DNA of 64,000 nucleotides from Marinobacter nauticus. Its GTDB lineage: Bacteria > Pseudomonadota > Gammaproteobacteria > Pseudomonadales > Oleiphilaceae. The notes below the pieces were generated by a model that saw nothing but the letters and a program-made list of their open reading frames with translations, was not told the origin of the DNA and did no database searches. The translations under genes were made by a program, and so were the position numbers. Below are positions 9,357 through 19,268 of this stretch, one piece after another (the first letter of the stretch is position 1; each line of letters starts with the position of its first letter). The stretch spans positions 496,001 to 560,000 of the forward strand of contig NZ_RBJB01000004.1 of NCBI RefSeq assembly GCF_003634635.1. Reading direction: 5' to 3'.

Positions 9357-10274
9357 CTACCAGGTAATCTCGCTGGGCGTATCCCGACCGGGCTCAATGC
9401 CAATAATGGCTTCTTGCGACTCGCTTTCGGAACGAATCAGCTCGCGAAGGCGCAGTTCCTGCTCTTCCATGGGCTCTGACAGATCGATAACGATTTCAAC
9501 CCGCCGGTTCTTGGCTCGGTTTTCCGGCGAGGTGTTGGGTACCCGTGGTTCGGTGTCGGCCAGACCGGTCACCCGGATGCGGTCCGGAGTCACCTGCTCC
9601 CGAGCCAGCAGAACATTAGCCACCGCGGCGGCACGGGCTGCGGACAGGTCCCAGTTACTGTAGAAACGTTCGGTGCGGATGGGCACGTTATCGGTATGGC
9701 CTTCAATGGCGAGGTCGCCGGGCATGTCGGCCAGAACCTCCGCCATATCCAGAAGCAGGCCTTCGAATTCCCAGGTCAGTTGGGCTGAACCTGAGGCAAA
9801 CGAGCCCTTCTCCTCAATGCGAATGATGATGCGGCGCTGATCTTCCGAGACGTTGATCCGGCCATCCAGAATCGCCGGTTCCAGCACTTCAAGAATCCGG
9901 GCCATGTTGGCGTCCATCTGTTCCTGGATGGATTCCTCAATGGCTTTCTCTTCGGGGCTTTTCAGAGTCTGGATTTCGGGCTGTACGTCGGTGGTGGTCT
10001 GTTTGACTTCATTGACCACAGTGGGCTCTGGCGGCGCCGGCGAAAACTTGTCGAAGATCGGGCTGGTGCCCTGAGGGATCTCAAGCGCAGGCACTTCCCG
10101 CTGCACCCCGAAGGCCTTGGAGAGTTCACCGGCGATCTGTTTGAACTTCTGGGCGTCGATTTCCGAAAACGACAGGAGCAATACGAAAAAGCACATCAGC
10201 AGCGACATCAGGTCGGCAAATGTGACAACCCACGCAGGAATCCCGGGCTTTTCCTCTTCTGGCAAATCATCCAT
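9357..10274 (-). CDS. pomB: Flagellar motor stator subunit PomB/MotB
   Basis: Peptidoglycan-anchored stator subunit, 305 residues. A short cytoplasmic N-terminus is followed by one transmembrane helix at about residues 14-37 that carries the essential ion-binding Asp21 (VTFADLMSLLMCFF). After a long linker comes an OmpA-like domain at about 150-275 with the peptidoglycan-binding features GHTDNVPI and the NRRVEIVI end. The Cys after the Asp region and the PomA-like partner suggest sodium rather than proton coupling, an inference. It follows pomA with a 2-base gap in the same operon. The rest of the flagellar genes are elsewhere. Confidence 0.92.
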   Translation of the reverse strand: MDDLPEEEKPGIPAWVVTFADLMSLLMCFFVLLLSFSEIDAQKFKQIAGELSKAFGVQREVPALEIPQGTSPIFDKFSPAPPEPTVVNEVKQTTTDVQPEIQTLKSPEEKAIEESIQEQMDANMARILEVLEPAILDGRINVSEDQRRIIIRIEEKGSFASGSAQLTWEFEGLLLDMAEVLADMPGDLAIEGHTDNVPIRTERFYSNWDLSAARAAAVANVLLAREQVTPDRIRVTGLADTEPRVPNTSPENRAKNRRVEIVIDLSEPMEEQELRLRELIRSESESQEAIIGIEPGRDTPSEITW

Positions 10275-10276
10275 GT

Positions 10277-11053
10277 TTAACCGCCTGCCGTTTCCGCATC
10301 GCCGTTTCTGGCCCGCTCTTTGGGCGAAAGATAGCTGGACAGCATCTGCTCGATAATGCGCGGGTTGGTGCCTTCCTGGATGGCGACGAGGGCATCAATA
10401 TAGAGCGATTGCATGCGGGCCTCCTCCGTCATGCGCAGGGACAGCTTGTCGGCAATGGGGGTAGCGATCATTGTGGCGATCATGGCGCCGTAGAGCGTGG
10501 TCAGCAGGGCTACGGCCATGGCCGGCCCGATAGACTTGGGATCTTCCATGTTGGACAGCATCTGCACCAGGCCAATCAGCGTGCCAATCATACCCATGGC
10601 CGGAGCCACATCTGCCATGGCGGTGAACACTTTTGCGCCCGACCGGTTGTGTTCCAGTGTCATCAGGCGTTCCTTGTTGAGGAGCTGCTTGATGGTGTTG
10701 CCGTCCTGTCCGTCCACCAGCATCTGAATACCCTGGCCCAGGAATGGACTACTGACCTCCCTCCCTTCGATACCAAGAACGCCCTCTTTTCGGGCGATGC
10801 TGGCAATCTCCACCAGTTCTTCGATGCTGGCCTGAGTTTCGGGCAGTTTGAATTTGAACGCTCGGGCTGCCACCTTGAAGGCGTCAAAAAACTGGGCAAG
10901 ACTGAACTTGGCCAGTACTACCAGCAAGGTACCGCCAATCACAATCAGCAGGGATGGCGGATTGATGAACATGCCTGGCGATGCGCCCAGGATAATGGCC
11001 GAAGAAATCAGAAGAATGGCGCCGACGAGGCCGATAAGGGTGGCGAAATCCAC
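10277..11053 (-). CDS. pomA: Flagellar motor stator subunit PomA/MotA
   Basis: Four-helix stator subunit of 258 residues. It starts MDFATLIGLVGAILL and has membrane segments at about 6-25, 32-52, 150-175 and 185-205. The block DVAPAMGMIGTLIGLV, followed by LSNMEDPKSIGPAMAVALLTTLYG, is nearly the same as Vibrio PomA from memory, so a sodium-driven motor is the best guess. The cytoplasmic loop contains the charged residues that contact the rotor. It is the promoter-proximal gene of the pair; an AT-rich palindrome (TTGATT-ATT-AATCAA, 11109-11123) lies about 60 bases upstream and could be an operator. Confidence 0.92.
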   Translation of the reverse strand: MDFATLIGLVGAILLISSAIILGASPGMFINPPSLLIVIGGTLLVVLAKFSLAQFFDAFKVAARAFKFKLPETQASIEELVEIASIARKEGVLGIEGREVSSPFLGQGIQMLVDGQDGNTIKQLLNKERLMTLEHNRSGAKVFTAMADVAPAMGMIGTLIGLVQMLSNMEDPKSIGPAMAVALLTTLYGAMIATMIATPIADKLSLRMTEEARMQSLYIDALVAIQEGTNPRIIEQMLSSYLSPKERARNGDAETAGG

Positions 11054-11143
11054 AGTAACTCCAGAACTGTGCAGGTGACGATTAAGGGGACGGGAGAATA
11101 CTCCCTGGTTGATTATTAATCAATGCCCGGTTGGTCCCTCATC

Positions 11144-11539
11144 CTATGATGAGTGAAGCTCCTTCCATGCAGCGTAGCGGTGCAGATCGGATTCGACCAG
11201 TTTAAGGCACAAGGCAACCACACCGGCATCATCAACCAGGCCGAAGCCGAAGATCAGATCCGGAATCAGGTCCAGCGGATTCAGCACGTACAGCAACGCT
11301 CCGGCTACCGCAGCGATGGACTTCCAGGGTATGGCCCGGTAGTGGCCGTACCAGTAATCGCGAATCAGCGAGAACATCAGCTTGATATCGGTAGAGAAAC
11401 GATTCAGCCTGCCGCTGTTTTTGACTTTCTCTTCAACGGCTTTTTGTCGTTCAAGCAGGGCCTCAAGGTCGCCTCTGTGAACCTTGGCACTTTGCTCTTT
11501 CAACTCGTTTGCAGCCGTTTTATCTGAGATCCATGCCAT
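11144..11539 (-). CDS. YkvA-like DUF1232 membrane protein
   Basis: Protein of 131 residues with a charged, helical first half and the DUF1232 core in the second half. The characteristic LLYVLNPLDLIPDLI is followed by GLVDDAGVVALCLKLV, a membrane-associated hairpin. The function of the family is unknown. It lies 75 bases downstream of the DTW-domain gene on the same strand and 90 bases upstream of pomA, so it may end the photolyase/DTW transcript or stand alone. Confidence 0.82.
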   Translation of the reverse strand: MAWISDKTAANELKEQSAKVHRGDLEALLERQKAVEEKVKNSGRLNRFSTDIKLMFSLIRDYWYGHYRAIPWKSIAAVAGALLYVLNPLDLIPDLIFGFGLVDDAGVVALCLKLVESDLHRYAAWKELHSS

Positions 11540-11614
11540 ACATTGTCACCACTTTGCTCAGCGATTGCCTCAACATAACGAAATCGTGCTGGTTCGTCAC
11601 CTTCCCAGGCCATT

Positions 11615-12250
11615 TCAATAATTCGTGAGACTTCCTGGGAGTTCAGGATCGGGCGCTTCATGGTCTTTGGTTTTGTGGTGGTCCGGAACGAAGGCCAGCC
11701 GTTTTCGAATCAGTACGTCCTGAGCTCTGAGTAATGGCTCGGTATCTGTGGCCGGCTCGGTCAATGTAAAAAGGTAGGCGACGGCTTCTGCGGTTGAGAG
11801 TTGCCCGGCCTTTGGGGCCTTTCGGATACGGTAACGCGAAGCCGGTGGATCAGCGAAATGAAAGCAGGGCAACTGCCGGAACTGCGGGTTCAGGTGCAGG
11901 ATTTTAGCGGCTTTACGCCAGGTGCCGTCCAGAACCAGCCACTGGTCGATCTGGGCTGCCGCGTTGCTCTCCACGGGCTGACTGTCAGCACATGGAAACA
12001 GCAGTCCGGAACGGGTTTCGGTTAACAGACGCTCCAAGCCTTGACCGGAAAACGACTCAGGGCTCTCGCCGACCAGTACCTCCAGCCGGGTCAGACACTG
12101 CTGAAGTACTCGCACCGTACCCTTGCTGTGACCGACTTCTGACGGGTGCTGCAAAATGATGAGGCGATGGCGGTTGTCGACCTGCTCGCAAACCTCGCAT
12201 ACGCAGGTGTTCGGGTGCAGGCCGCAGCGGGTACACAGTGCTCTGGCCAC
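11615..12250 (-). CDS. DTW-domain tRNA aminocarboxypropyltransferase (TapT-like)
   Basis: Protein of 211 residues of the DTW family. Characterised members (E. coli TapT/YfiP and human DTWD1/2) transfer the aminocarboxypropyl group of SAM to tRNA uridine to make acp3U. The zinc-ribbon start CTRCGLHPNTCVCEVC and the hallmark DGTW (in LVLDGTWRKA) are both present. The start is GTG at 12250, two bases after the stop of the FAD oxidoreductase, so translation is probably coupled. Assignment to acp3U formation rests on family knowledge. Confidence 0.82.
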   Translation of the reverse strand: MARALCTRCGLHPNTCVCEVCEQVDNRHRLIILQHPSEVGHSKGTVRVLQQCLTRLEVLVGESPESFSGQGLERLLTETRSGLLFPCADSQPVESNAAAQIDQWLVLDGTWRKAAKILHLNPQFRQLPCFHFADPPASRYRIRKAPKAGQLSTAEAVAYLFTLTEPATDTEPLLRAQDVLIRKRLAFVPDHHKTKDHEAPDPELPGSLTNY

Positions 12251-12252
12251 GC

Positions 12253-13908
12253 TTAACCCACGAAAATGCGCTTGGCCAACCCCGCGCCTTTCAGGCCGCG
12301 AACGGCCAGGGTTGTAACCAGCCCGCCGATCATTGCCCCGACCACGCCACAGGTAAGAATATCCTGCCCGGTCAGGTACAGTCCGGGGATGTCGGTTTTC
12401 GGCCTCAGCCAGCGTTGCTCGAAACGTTCTGGCGTGTGGTCCAGCCCGTACAGCTCACCCTGCTCATAGCGGCAGAACCAGGCGGTCGACAGTGGTGTGG
12501 AGGTTTCCACATAGTCTACTTTACCTCGAAGCTGGGGCAGTTTTTCGTACATGACTTCCAGAAGCTGCTCGGTGATCCGAGCCTTCAGAGCCTCATAATC
12601 CTCGCCCCGTTTGCCCCAGGTGGAGCCCTGCCACGGCTCGAACATTTCCCAGGTGGTGGGCGCCACAATCTCGATGGTGGAGGTTCCGGGCCAGCGGTTC
12701 TGGTAGTCCGGGTCTTTGGCTGCCGGGAACGAGATGTAGACTACCGGGAAAGAGGTGTTCCGGGGATCTTTCAGGAATTGCTCCACGTTGCCATCGTGGT
12801 CGGCGCTCGGATAAATCCAGAAGTTGGTGCGCGGCAAGCCGAGCTGGTCGGGCGTGCCTTTCAGGCCTATATACAGGCCGATATGGGGCATTGAGGGTTT
12901 GATGTGTTCCCGGCTGCCAGGATAGCCAATGCTGTCTGCGACAGACTCGGGTAAAAGCCGTTCGAAAGTATTGATCACACCGGCGTTGCTGATCACCAGC
13001 GGTGACCGGATATCATGGCCATCGGCCATGCGCACACCCACGGCTTTGCCCTTTTCGACCAGGACCTCTCTCACGTCGGCGTAGGTGAGCACGTCACCAC
13101 CGCCGGACTGAATCACCGGGATGATGGTTTTGGCAATTTCCGAGGCACCGCCCACCGGGTAGAAACCACCGTACAGGTAATGTTTGGCAATGAGCGCGTG
13201 CACCATGAAGCTCGACTGTTTCGGGGTCACCCCGCAATCGCCCCACTGACCGGTAATGGCGCCAATCAGCTCTTCGTTGGCGGTGAGTTCCCGCAATACG
13301 TCATAGGTGGTGCGGTTGAAACAGTCCGGCAGTACCGTTTTCAACCCTCTGGAAACCAGTGGCGCAGCCAGCGCGGGCGAGAGTTTGGACAGGGTATACC
13401 ATTGCATGCCATCGGCCACTTTTCCGAGCAGAGCCAGGTAACGGTCGATGGCCTCTTCTTCGTCCGGGAAGGACGCCAGTAGCGAGTGCCTCAGGCCTTC
13501 CTTGCCGGCCCTGAGGTTGACCACTTTGTCGCCCAGAAAGAACCGGTCGTAGTTCTCATCCATCGGAGCCCATTCGAGCTTGCCGTCGGTGATGTAATCG
13601 AACAGCCGGCGGCCGAGGGTGTGGCGCGCGCCCATGTCGCCTATGTAGTGCACGCCCACATCCCACTCGTAGCCATTACGGGCGTAGCTGTGGGTGTAGC
13701 CACCGGCGGTGTAATGCTGTTCCAACACCAGTACTTTGTAGCCGGCTTTGGACAGGCAGGCGGCAGTGGTCAGACCGCCGATACCGGAGCCGATCACTAC
13801 CGCATCATAGGGCCCATCGAGCCGGCTCGCGCGGTAACGGGTACCGATTCGGATTGTACTGGGCTTCAAGGATTTCGAATTTGTATCTACCACCACGCTT
13901 TTCCCCAC
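12253..13908 (-). CDS. FAD-dependent oxidoreductase, retinol-saturase/phytoene-desaturase-like
   Basis: Flavoprotein of 551 residues. The dinucleotide-binding motif VIGSGIGGLTTAACL begins near residue 38, followed by LEQHYTAGGYTHSY. The C-terminal FAD site is LYLTGQDILTCGVVGAMIGG. This is the layout of all-trans-retinol 13,14-reductase and CrtI-type enzymes (COG1233), which reduce or desaturate polyunsaturated lipids. The start is GTG 13908, which overlaps the upstream gene by 22 bases and has GGA about 7 bases before it. The substrate is unknown; no carotenoid synthesis genes lie nearby. Middle gene of the cryptochrome operon. Confidence 0.82.
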   Translation of the reverse strand: MGKSVVVDTNSKSLKPSTIRIGTRYRASRLDGPYDAVVIGSGIGGLTTAACLSKAGYKVLVLEQHYTAGGYTHSYARNGYEWDVGVHYIGDMGARHTLGRRLFDYITDGKLEWAPMDENYDRFFLGDKVVNLRAGKEGLRHSLLASFPDEEEAIDRYLALLGKVADGMQWYTLSKLSPALAAPLVSRGLKTVLPDCFNRTTYDVLRELTANEELIGAITGQWGDCGVTPKQSSFMVHALIAKHYLYGGFYPVGGASEIAKTIIPVIQSGGGDVLTYADVREVLVEKGKAVGVRMADGHDIRSPLVISNAGVINTFERLLPESVADSIGYPGSREHIKPSMPHIGLYIGLKGTPDQLGLPRTNFWIYPSADHDGNVEQFLKDPRNTSFPVVYISFPAAKDPDYQNRWPGTSTIEIVAPTTWEMFEPWQGSTWGKRGEDYEALKARITEQLLEVMYEKLPQLRGKVDYVETSTPLSTAWFCRYEQGELYGLDHTPERFEQRWLRPKTDIPGLYLTGQDILTCGVVGAMIGGLVTTLAVRGLKGAGLAKRIFVG

Positions 13909-14378
13909 ATTTCCGGATTGGCCCAGTTATCGGGATTGTTCCAGGCCCGTTTATGATTGTAAGTATCCAGATTGTAGGTATAGAGCGTGAGTGCGCCGTT
14001 CTCGCTTTCGATATCGGCGTGACGCTGAAAGCCCAGGGCGATGAAGTCGGTAAAACCCCAGTCTGTGGTTTGGGGCACCAGTACCGCAATCTGGTGGGTG
14101 CCATAGTTGCGTAACTGGCCCAGTAAAAGCGCCCCTTCTTCGTAGGGGAGGTGTTCCAGAGTGTCTGTGATGATGGCCAGGTCGGGCACGGAATCCAGTG
14201 GCAGTCGGGCGTTCGGGTCCGCGGTGTCCAGCGCCAGCAAGCGAACGGCTTTCCGTTGCCCGTGCCACACCTCGCTGACCCGGCTGGCGGTGTCGCCGCA
14301 ATACAGAAGGGTGTCTGGCTGGCTGGTATCCAGAATCCGGGCCAGTACTCTCTCTGGTTGGCTAACAGGTATTGTCAT
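13887..14378 (-). CDS. Unknown methyltransferase-like protein
   Basis: I do not recognise a characterised family with confidence. The protein has 163 residues from ATG 14378, which overlaps the cryptochrome stop codon (ATGA). A longer upstream reading frame exists but lies inside the cryptochrome gene. The middle resembles a class I SAM-methyltransferase core: LLYCGDTASRVSEVW where the glycine-rich loop would be, an acidic strand end (LLALDTADPN), DLAIITDTLEHLPYEEG like a motif II/post-motif, and HQIAVLVP as a later strand. The glycine-rich SAM loop is poor, so it may be a degenerate or non-catalytic relative. The C-terminus is rich in Trp and Asn. Confidence 0.7.
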   Translation of the reverse strand: MTIPVSQPERVLARILDTSQPDTLLYCGDTASRVSEVWHGQRKAVRLLALDTADPNARLPLDSVPDLAIITDTLEHLPYEEGALLLGQLRNYGTHQIAVLVPQTTDWGFTDFIALGFQRHADIESENGALTLYTYNLDTYNHKRAWNNPDNWANPEMWGKAWW

Positions 14379-15697
14379 GATATTGGCCAGTCTGCTGCGT
14401 CTACGGTATGCAGGCCCACTGGTTGTTGAGCCTCTCCCTGCCAACGATGTACGAAGGCTCCCTCAGGATCGTACTGTTGCGCCTGCTTGTCCAGATTGAA
14501 CTGCCGAAGCCCGCGGGGATCGGCGCCGACGCCGGCCAGATACTGCCAGTTTCCGTAGTTACTGGCCACGTCGTAATCCACCAGTTGCTGTTCGAACCAG
14601 GCAGCACCGTAACGCCAGTCCAGTTCCAATTCATTGATCAGGCAGCTGGCCACCAGTTGGCGTGCGCGATTACTGATGTAGCCGGTTTCCCGTAACTGAT
14701 TCATGGCCGCGTTGACTATCGAATACTGGGTATTGCCCTCGCACCAGGCCTTGAATCGATGGCCATAGAAGGTCACCGGGCGGCGTTTACGTTGCACGCC
14801 ATCGCGGCTAAACAACCGCCCCCCGTGTTTAAGGGCATACCAGTAGAAATACTCGCGCCAGAGCAGCTCAAACCAGAGCCAGTAGGTCGAATCGTTACGG
14901 GTGTGCTGACGTTCGTATTGTTCGATGGCGGCAACCACCTCCCGCACTGACAGGCAGCCGTTCGCCAGCCAGGGGGAGAACTTGGAGGATGAGCCCCAGT
15001 CGTCCAGCGCATTGCGGGTTTCCTTGTAGTTGGCAATGCGATGTTGTCCGAATACGAAGGCTTGCAGCTGTGCCAGGCCGGCTTCCTCACCGCCGGTGAA
15101 TGGTGACCGATGTATCGGTTCCGGTATCGGCGGGCACTGGCCCCGGTTATCTTCGGGGAATCCCGGGGGTGGTGGCAGTGCGCTGACGGTTCGAATCCTG
15201 AGGGTGTGGTCCGGTTGCTCAGCTTTCTCCACCTGCTTGCGGAATTGCGAGAAGGTATCGGGCAGCTCTGCCAGTTCCATGGGAAGCTGGCCTTCCGCAA
15301 ACATGCCCAGGGTTTCGAACTGCTGAAACGTCACTTCCGGCAGGCGGGTTTTGAGGGCCTGCCACTGCGCGGCTTCTTCGGTGCCGGGTAGGCGTGAACG
15401 GATCAAACGCTGCACGCCGTGCTCCCGGGCCAGCTCTGGCAGAACGATTTCCGGTTCGCCCCAGGCGATATGAAGTCGTTGCCCCAGGGGCCGCAGGCTC
15501 CGTTCCAGTGCCATCAGACTTTGCCACAGGAAGCGCCAACGATGATCACCCAGTGCACGGCACTGAAACCGGTCACCGGTAAACCAGCGCGGGTCTACGA
15601 CAAAGACACACAACAGCATGTCTGAACGGGCCGCGGCCAGCAAGGCCGGGTTGTCGTGCAAACGAAGGTCGCGGGTAAACCAGTAAAGTGTATGCAA
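14375..15697 (-). CDS. DASH-family cryptochrome / DNA photolyase
   Basis: Flavoprotein of 440 residues. The photolyase N-terminal alpha/beta domain begins LYWFTRDLRLHDNPAL. The FAD-binding C-terminal half has the DASH-type blocks SSSKFSPWLANGCLS, LLWREYFYWYALKHG and DYDVASNYGNWQYLAGVGADPR. Cry-DASH proteins repair cyclobutane pyrimidine dimers, mainly in single-stranded DNA, and may act as blue-light sensors. The start is TTG 15697; AGAGGGG at 15706-15712 sits 8 bases upstream and supports it, and no better start exists. First gene of an overlapping operon with the methyltransferase-like protein, the FAD oxidoreductase and the DTW protein; divergent from a soluble chemoreceptor. Confidence 0.9.
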   Translation of the reverse strand: MHTLYWFTRDLRLHDNPALLAAARSDMLLCVFVVDPRWFTGDRFQCRALGDHRWRFLWQSLMALERSLRPLGQRLHIAWGEPEIVLPELAREHGVQRLIRSRLPGTEEAAQWQALKTRLPEVTFQQFETLGMFAEGQLPMELAELPDTFSQFRKQVEKAEQPDHTLRIRTVSALPPPPGFPEDNRGQCPPIPEPIHRSPFTGGEEAGLAQLQAFVFGQHRIANYKETRNALDDWGSSSKFSPWLANGCLSVREVVAAIEQYERQHTRNDSTYWLWFELLWREYFYWYALKHGGRLFSRDGVQRKRRPVTFYGHRFKAWCEGNTQYSIVNAAMNQLRETGYISNRARQLVASCLINELELDWRYGAAWFEQQLVDYDVASNYGNWQYLAGVGADPRGLRQFNLDKQAQQYDPEGAFVHRWQGEAQQPVGLHTVDAADWPIS

Positions 15698-15893
15698 CGT
15701 AAATGCCCCTCTGAATACGACTGACTGTACGGATTTTTACGTCTGCGTGCGGATTTGGTTTCCCTGAATAATGCACGCATTCATATGCGTGTCGGTGCGA
15801 GAACGATTCTCCGGAACGTGCCGCCCAAAACGAGCTTCTAACCCACAGAACAGGATGTCCGTGGCTTTTTGACCTGTGCAAGAGTAAACGACG

Positions 15894-17195
15894 ATGTTCC
15901 TGACCCGAAAGAAAAAGCAAGACGTGGCCGATTGCCAGGCGCTTGCCAGCCAATGCCAGGCTGTATACAGCGCTATCCGCCACGCGGTGGCGACCATTGA
16001 ATTTACCACGGACGGGTTGATCGTGGATGTAAATGACCGTTTCCTTGAGGTGGTGGGTTACCGCCGGGAAGAGGTGGTGGGAAAACACCACAGCCTGTTC
16101 TGTGATCGTGAAGTGGCAAACTCGGCGGAATACCGGAAGTTCTGGGATGCGCTCCGGGCCGGCCAGGCGCAGACGGATACCTTCCTGCGCCGGCGAAAGG
16201 ATGGCCGTCAACTCTGGCTGGAGGCAACCTATTTTCCGGTGCACGGGGATGATGGCCGGGTTCAGCGGGTAATGAAAATTGCCTCGGATGTCACTGAGAA
16301 ACAGGAGCACTTGCGGGACCAGCAGGCGGTCTTTGAGTCCGTCGACCGCTCAATGGCGATCATCGAGTTCGAGCCGGACGGTACCATCATCACCGCCAAT
16401 GCCAATTTCCTTGCCGCGACCGGTTACCGTCTGAGCCAGGTTGAGGGCAAGCACCACCGGATGTTCTGTGATCCCGGTTTTTACCGGGACAATCCCGATT
16501 TCTGGAAGGGGCTTGCCGGTGGCCAGTTCCGCAGTGGTCGTTTCCACCGCCTGCGCTCAGATGGCAGTGATCTGTGGCTGGAAGCCAGCTACAACCCGAT
16601 ACTGGATGAGCGTGGACGTGTCATCAAAGTGATCAAGTTTGCCAGTGACATCACCGAGCGGGTGGAAAAGGCACTACAGACCCAGGATGCGGCAGCGGTG
16701 GCGTCATCCACTGCCACCCAGACCGCCAACATCATCGGCAGGGCGGATGAGGCGCTTCGACAGTCGAAAACCACCGCCGAACGCATTGAAGCGGGCGTGG
16801 ATAAAGCCCGGGTCCTGATTGCCGACCTGAATGAGCGGTCGCAAAGCATCGAGAAAATGGTCGATACCATTGCCGGCGTCGCGGATCAGACCAACCTGTT
16901 GGCCTTGAATGCGGCCATTGAGGCCGCCCGGGCCGGAGAGCATGGCCGCGGCTTTGCCGTGGTGGCCGACGAAGTGCGAAAGCTGGCGGCCAGAACAGGC
17001 ACCGCCACCGATGAAATTGCCGATGTGATTCATACCATTCTGGAGCTGTCTGGTGGCGTGGAAACCCAGATTGCAGAGGTTCTGGATGTGGCGGTGGAAG
17101 GTCGCCGGCAATCCGGGGATGCCGAGGCGGTGATCGCCGAAATCCGCGATGGCGCCAGAGCGGTACTGGCCGCTATTGATGACATAGGACGCTAA
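15894..17195 (+). CDS. Soluble PAS-PAS methyl-accepting chemotaxis protein (BdlA/Aer-like)
   Basis: Chemoreceptor of 433 residues with no transmembrane segment. Two PAS domains occupy about residues 20-135 and 140-260. They are clear repeats of each other ([11 protein letters not shown] in the second, [11 protein letters not shown] in the first; [12 protein letters not shown] against [12 protein letters not shown]). The signalling domain follows, with the tip [35 protein letters not shown]. This architecture matches BdlA of Pseudomonas aeruginosa (biofilm dispersal) and other energy or redox sensors, probably through haem or FAD in the PAS domains. The signalling domain is short, ending soon after the tip. 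No che genes are adjacent. Confidence 0.88.
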   Translation: MFLTRKKKQDVADCQALASQCQAVYSAIRHAVATIEFTTDGLIVDVNDRFLEVVGYRREEVVGKHHSLFCDREVANSAEYRKFWDALRAGQAQTDTFLRRRKDGRQLWLEATYFPVHGDDGRVQRVMKIASDVTEKQEHLRDQQAVFESVDRSMAIIEFEPDGTIITANANFLAATGYRLSQVEGKHHRMFCDPGFYRDNPDFWKGLAGGQFRSGRFHRLRSDGSDLWLEASYNPILDERGRVIKVIKFASDITERVEKALQTQDAAAVASSTATQTANIIGRADEALRQSKTTAERIEAGVDKARVLIADLNERSQSIEKMVDTIAGVADQTNLLALNAAIEAARAGEHGRGFAVVADEVRKLAARTGTATDEIADVIHTILELSGGVETQIAEVLDVAVEGRRQSGDAEAVIAEIRDGARAVLAAIDDIGR

Positions 17196-17222
17196 AGCCC
17201 GGACGGCTCTGAGCCGTGCTAG

Positions 17223-18395
<1,173 letters not shown>

Positions 18396-18426
18396 CCTGG
18401 CATGGGACAGAAGTGAACCAGAGTTC

Positions 18427-18455
18427 CCGGGGAGCGGGCGTTCGCCCGCCCCCGG
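18427..18455. terminator. GC-rich hairpin between convergent adhC and pcaD
   Basis: CCGGGG, an unpaired A, then GCGGGCG pairs with CGCCCGC then CCCCGG across a TT loop, giving a 13-bp stem. It fills the space between the two converging stop codons and ends at the pcaD stop. No long T tract follows on either strand, so it may act as a bidirectional 3' stabiliser or a weak terminator. Confidence 0.6.
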
Positions 18456-19244
18456 TTAATCCAGGCTTTGCAGGAGTTGCGAGGCGAGAATCAGAGGGCA
18501 TTCAACGGAAGGCACGTGCCCGATACCGTCCAGAATAACCGGCTCTGGCGCGCCGCTGAACTGGGCCAGTGCTTTCAGGGACTCCGGCGGTGTTGCCAGA
18601 TCCTCTGAACCACCAATCAGCAGTAACGGTACCTTGTGGCCCCGTAGCCTCTCCCGTAAGTCGGCTTTACCCAGCATTTCGCACAACAGGGCATAGCTGT
18701 TGGCGTCGCCCCGCCCCATGATGACTTTCCAGCCGTCCAGCAGCGCCGGCTGTTCCCGGCTGGCGTTCGGTCCGAACCAGCGGGGCACGATCTCTCCGGC
18801 CATGGCTGCCAGGCCTTTCTCCCGAACATTGGCAGCGCGTTGTCCCCAGGCTTCCGGTGTGCCAATGATGGCGCCGGTGTTGGTGAGAACCGCGGAAATC
18901 AGCCGGTCAGTGTGCTCGGCAACCAGCTGCTGGCCGATAACGCCGCCTATGGATGTGCCGGCAAAATGAAAACGGGTGCTGCCCGCCTCTTTTGCCAGAA
19001 CCAGGGCTTCCTGGGCCAGGTCTTCCGGGGTGATGTCTCCGGCGGATTGCGGCCAGGCAGCACTGGCGCCATGGCCCGGCAGATCCCAGGTCAGTACGCG
19101 GAAACGCTCCAGCAGTGTCGGGAGCATGTCGTCCCACACCCCCTGGGTCATGCCCAGAGGATGCGCCAGCACCAACAATGGCTTTTCGCAATCACCGAGC
19201 AGGCGATAGCAAATGGTGCGATTGTTGTAATTCAGAAATGCCAT
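18456..19244 (-). CDS. pcaD: 3-oxoadipate enol-lactonase
   Basis: Alpha/beta hydrolase of 262 residues that opens 3-oxoadipate enol-lactone to 3-oxoadipate, the step where the catechol and protocatechuate branches meet. The nucleophile elbow is GTSIGG, the acid is in GGSEDLATPPE, and the catalytic His is in GIGHVPSVE; the oxyanion region is HPLGMTQGVWDD. Length and motifs fit PcaD. It is the last gene of pcaIJFD and lies 24 bases after pcaF, whose product acts two steps later. It serves the CatC product made by the divergent cat operon. Confidence 0.9.
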   Translation of the reverse strand: MAFLNYNNRTICYRLLGDCEKPLLVLAHPLGMTQGVWDDMLPTLLERFRVLTWDLPGHGASAAWPQSAGDITPEDLAQEALVLAKEAGSTRFHFAGTSIGGVIGQQLVAEHTDRLISAVLTNTGAIIGTPEAWGQRAANVREKGLAAMAGEIVPRWFGPNASREQPALLDGWKVIMGRGDANSYALLCEMLGKADLRERLRGHKVPLLLIGGSEDLATPPESLKALAQFSGAPEPVILDGIGHVPSVECPLILASQLLQSLD

Positions 19245-19268
19245 GTTTTCTCCTCAAGCCGGGCCCGG

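Noticed and set aside
15830-15893. Possible sigma-28 promoter before the soluble chemoreceptor
   Set aside because: The best candidate matches only 5 of 8 in each box, far weaker than the site at 43883.
15573-16310. 245-codon minus-strand frame over the cryptochrome-chemoreceptor gap
   Set aside because: It overlaps two real genes in other frames, has no good start site and resembles no family.
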